The translations under genes and the position numbers were made by a program. The notes under the pieces were generated by a model. The model saw nothing but the letters and a program-made list of their open reading frames with translations, was not told where the DNA came from and did not search any database. A DNA stretch of 64,000 nt, taken from positions 1 to 64,000 of the forward strand of contig LPNZ01009407.1 of NCBI GenBank assembly GCA_001655205.1, in the 5' to 3' direction. Positions 63,801-64,000 of this stretch are shown piece by piece. Numbering within the stretch: position 1 is the stretch's first letter; every line of letters starts with the position of its first letter. The DNA comes from Lenisia limosa (taxonomy: Eukaryota; Breviatea).

Positions 63801-63929
63801 CGGTAGTTGAAATGTACACAAAGAGTTGTAGGGCTACTAATTTGCTCACAGCCTCGGAGTTAAAATCTCCTAGGAAACATAACAAACAGCCGTCAAAAAT
63901 TATCCAATTTTACTCCCCCCCCCCCCCCC
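60871..63929 (+). CDS. CFAP61: CFAP61-like ciliary protein, 3' end outside the window
   Basis: CFAP61 is an axonemal protein of the calmodulin- and spoke-associated complex needed for radial spoke assembly and ciliary beating. The start MNSEEFDIRRAVSDDAQNLR leads to FGEFDISKLI. The conserved block INTLFVTFFGGDHVVAH precedes FREILDLVAEFDGFSIMAAH. Diagnostic segments follow: VIRRAMVEDHDDLTPVFDKS, SSRYGSYFLADLIAAQSPET, AAGLMVLSSEVEVDHLFESF and AFCISLHCMDEEVEA. These match human CFAP61 (RKARVEDHDDLMPIFMRYD, YGEYFLAELIEAQ, AFCIQLFCIDEKYEA). The N-terminus keeps a GNAT-like pattern seen in this family. Gaps at 63622-63676 and from 63930 interrupt the 3' part. One intron near 63530-63600 has a duplicated acceptor. 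Confidence 0.88.
63536..63599 (+). repeat. 32-bp tandem duplication containing a 3' splice site
   Basis: Two copies of CCATCCTCTCACCCCTCTCC followed by (T/C)TCCAGTTATC lie at 63536-63567 and 63568-63599, with one difference. Each contains a polypyrimidine tract and CAG, so each is a complete acceptor for the following CFAP61 exon. Confidence 0.85.
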
Positions 63930-64000
63930 NNNNNNNNNNNNNNNNNNNNNNNNNNNNNNNNNNNNNNNNNNNNNNNNNNNNNNNNNNNNNNNNNNNNNNN

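Overview
This is a nuclear genomic window from a eukaryote, most likely a free-living unicellular protist. The genes are broken by many short GT..AG introns, mostly about 30-60 nt and as short as 28 nt. The standard genetic code fits every gene I could follow. Intergenic DNA is compact and AT-rich. About sixteen runs of N interrupt the sequence, and several of them sit next to G or C homopolymers. A homologue of the ciliary protein CFAP61 suggests a lineage that makes flagella. A talin-like Ras exchange factor, a GRASP-1 homologue, Dispatched and a type II NADH dehydrogenase do not settle the lineage, so I leave it open.

Layout (strand in brackets): 1-1188 membrane protein fragment (-); 1708-3466 putative type I membrane protein (+); 3511-5644 RAD1 checkpoint clamp subunit (-); 6175-11923 Dispatched-like RND transporter (+); 12383-13509 6-phosphogluconolactonase (+); 13609-14822 proteasome alpha-2 (-); 15159-18672 talin-head/RasGEF protein (-); 19257-24875 TRF4/TENT4-type poly(A) polymerase (+); 25402-26504 calponin/transgelin (+); 26775-28046 CHMP6/VPS20 (-); 28234-31551 SHAQKYF-class Myb factor (+); 31817-37924 GRIPAP1/GRASP-1-like coiled coil (-); 38128-39672 UMP-CMP kinase (+); 40558-44543 WD-repeat-like protein (-); 44861-45628 ribosomal protein L35 (-); 45837-49233 NDH-2 (+); 49473-50192 Mago nashi (-); 50432-58272 large helical protein of unknown function (+); 58493-about 60491 YqeC-like protein (-); 60871 to the window end CFAP61 (+, incomplete).

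The genes do not form one pathway. The set is mainly housekeeping and cell biology: DNA-damage checkpoint, pentose phosphate pathway, nucleotide kinase, proteasome, ribosome, exon junction complex, ESCRT-III, Rab/endosome and Ras/cytoskeleton signalling, mitochondrial respiration and cilium. The layout itself is striking: eight head-to-head pairs among twenty genes, four of them with start codons under 250 bp apart, which suggests shared promoters.

The least expected content is a spliced YqeC-family gene (known from bacterial molybdenum/selenium hydroxylase loci), a RasGEF with talin-like N-terminal folds, a protist GRASP-1 homologue preserved at both ends, and a duplicated 3' splice site in CFAP61. 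Exon boundaries were read by eye from reading frame, GT/AG sites and family similarity; several terminal exons and those next to gaps are uncertain.

Gaps: 2381-2423, 3094-3170, 5183-5242, 17013-17085, 21878-21968, 22709-22799, 33137-33276, 39452-39517, 40245-40301, 48229-48324, 48664-48831, 49063-49144, 51379-51443, 56695-56787, 63622-63676 and 63930-64000.
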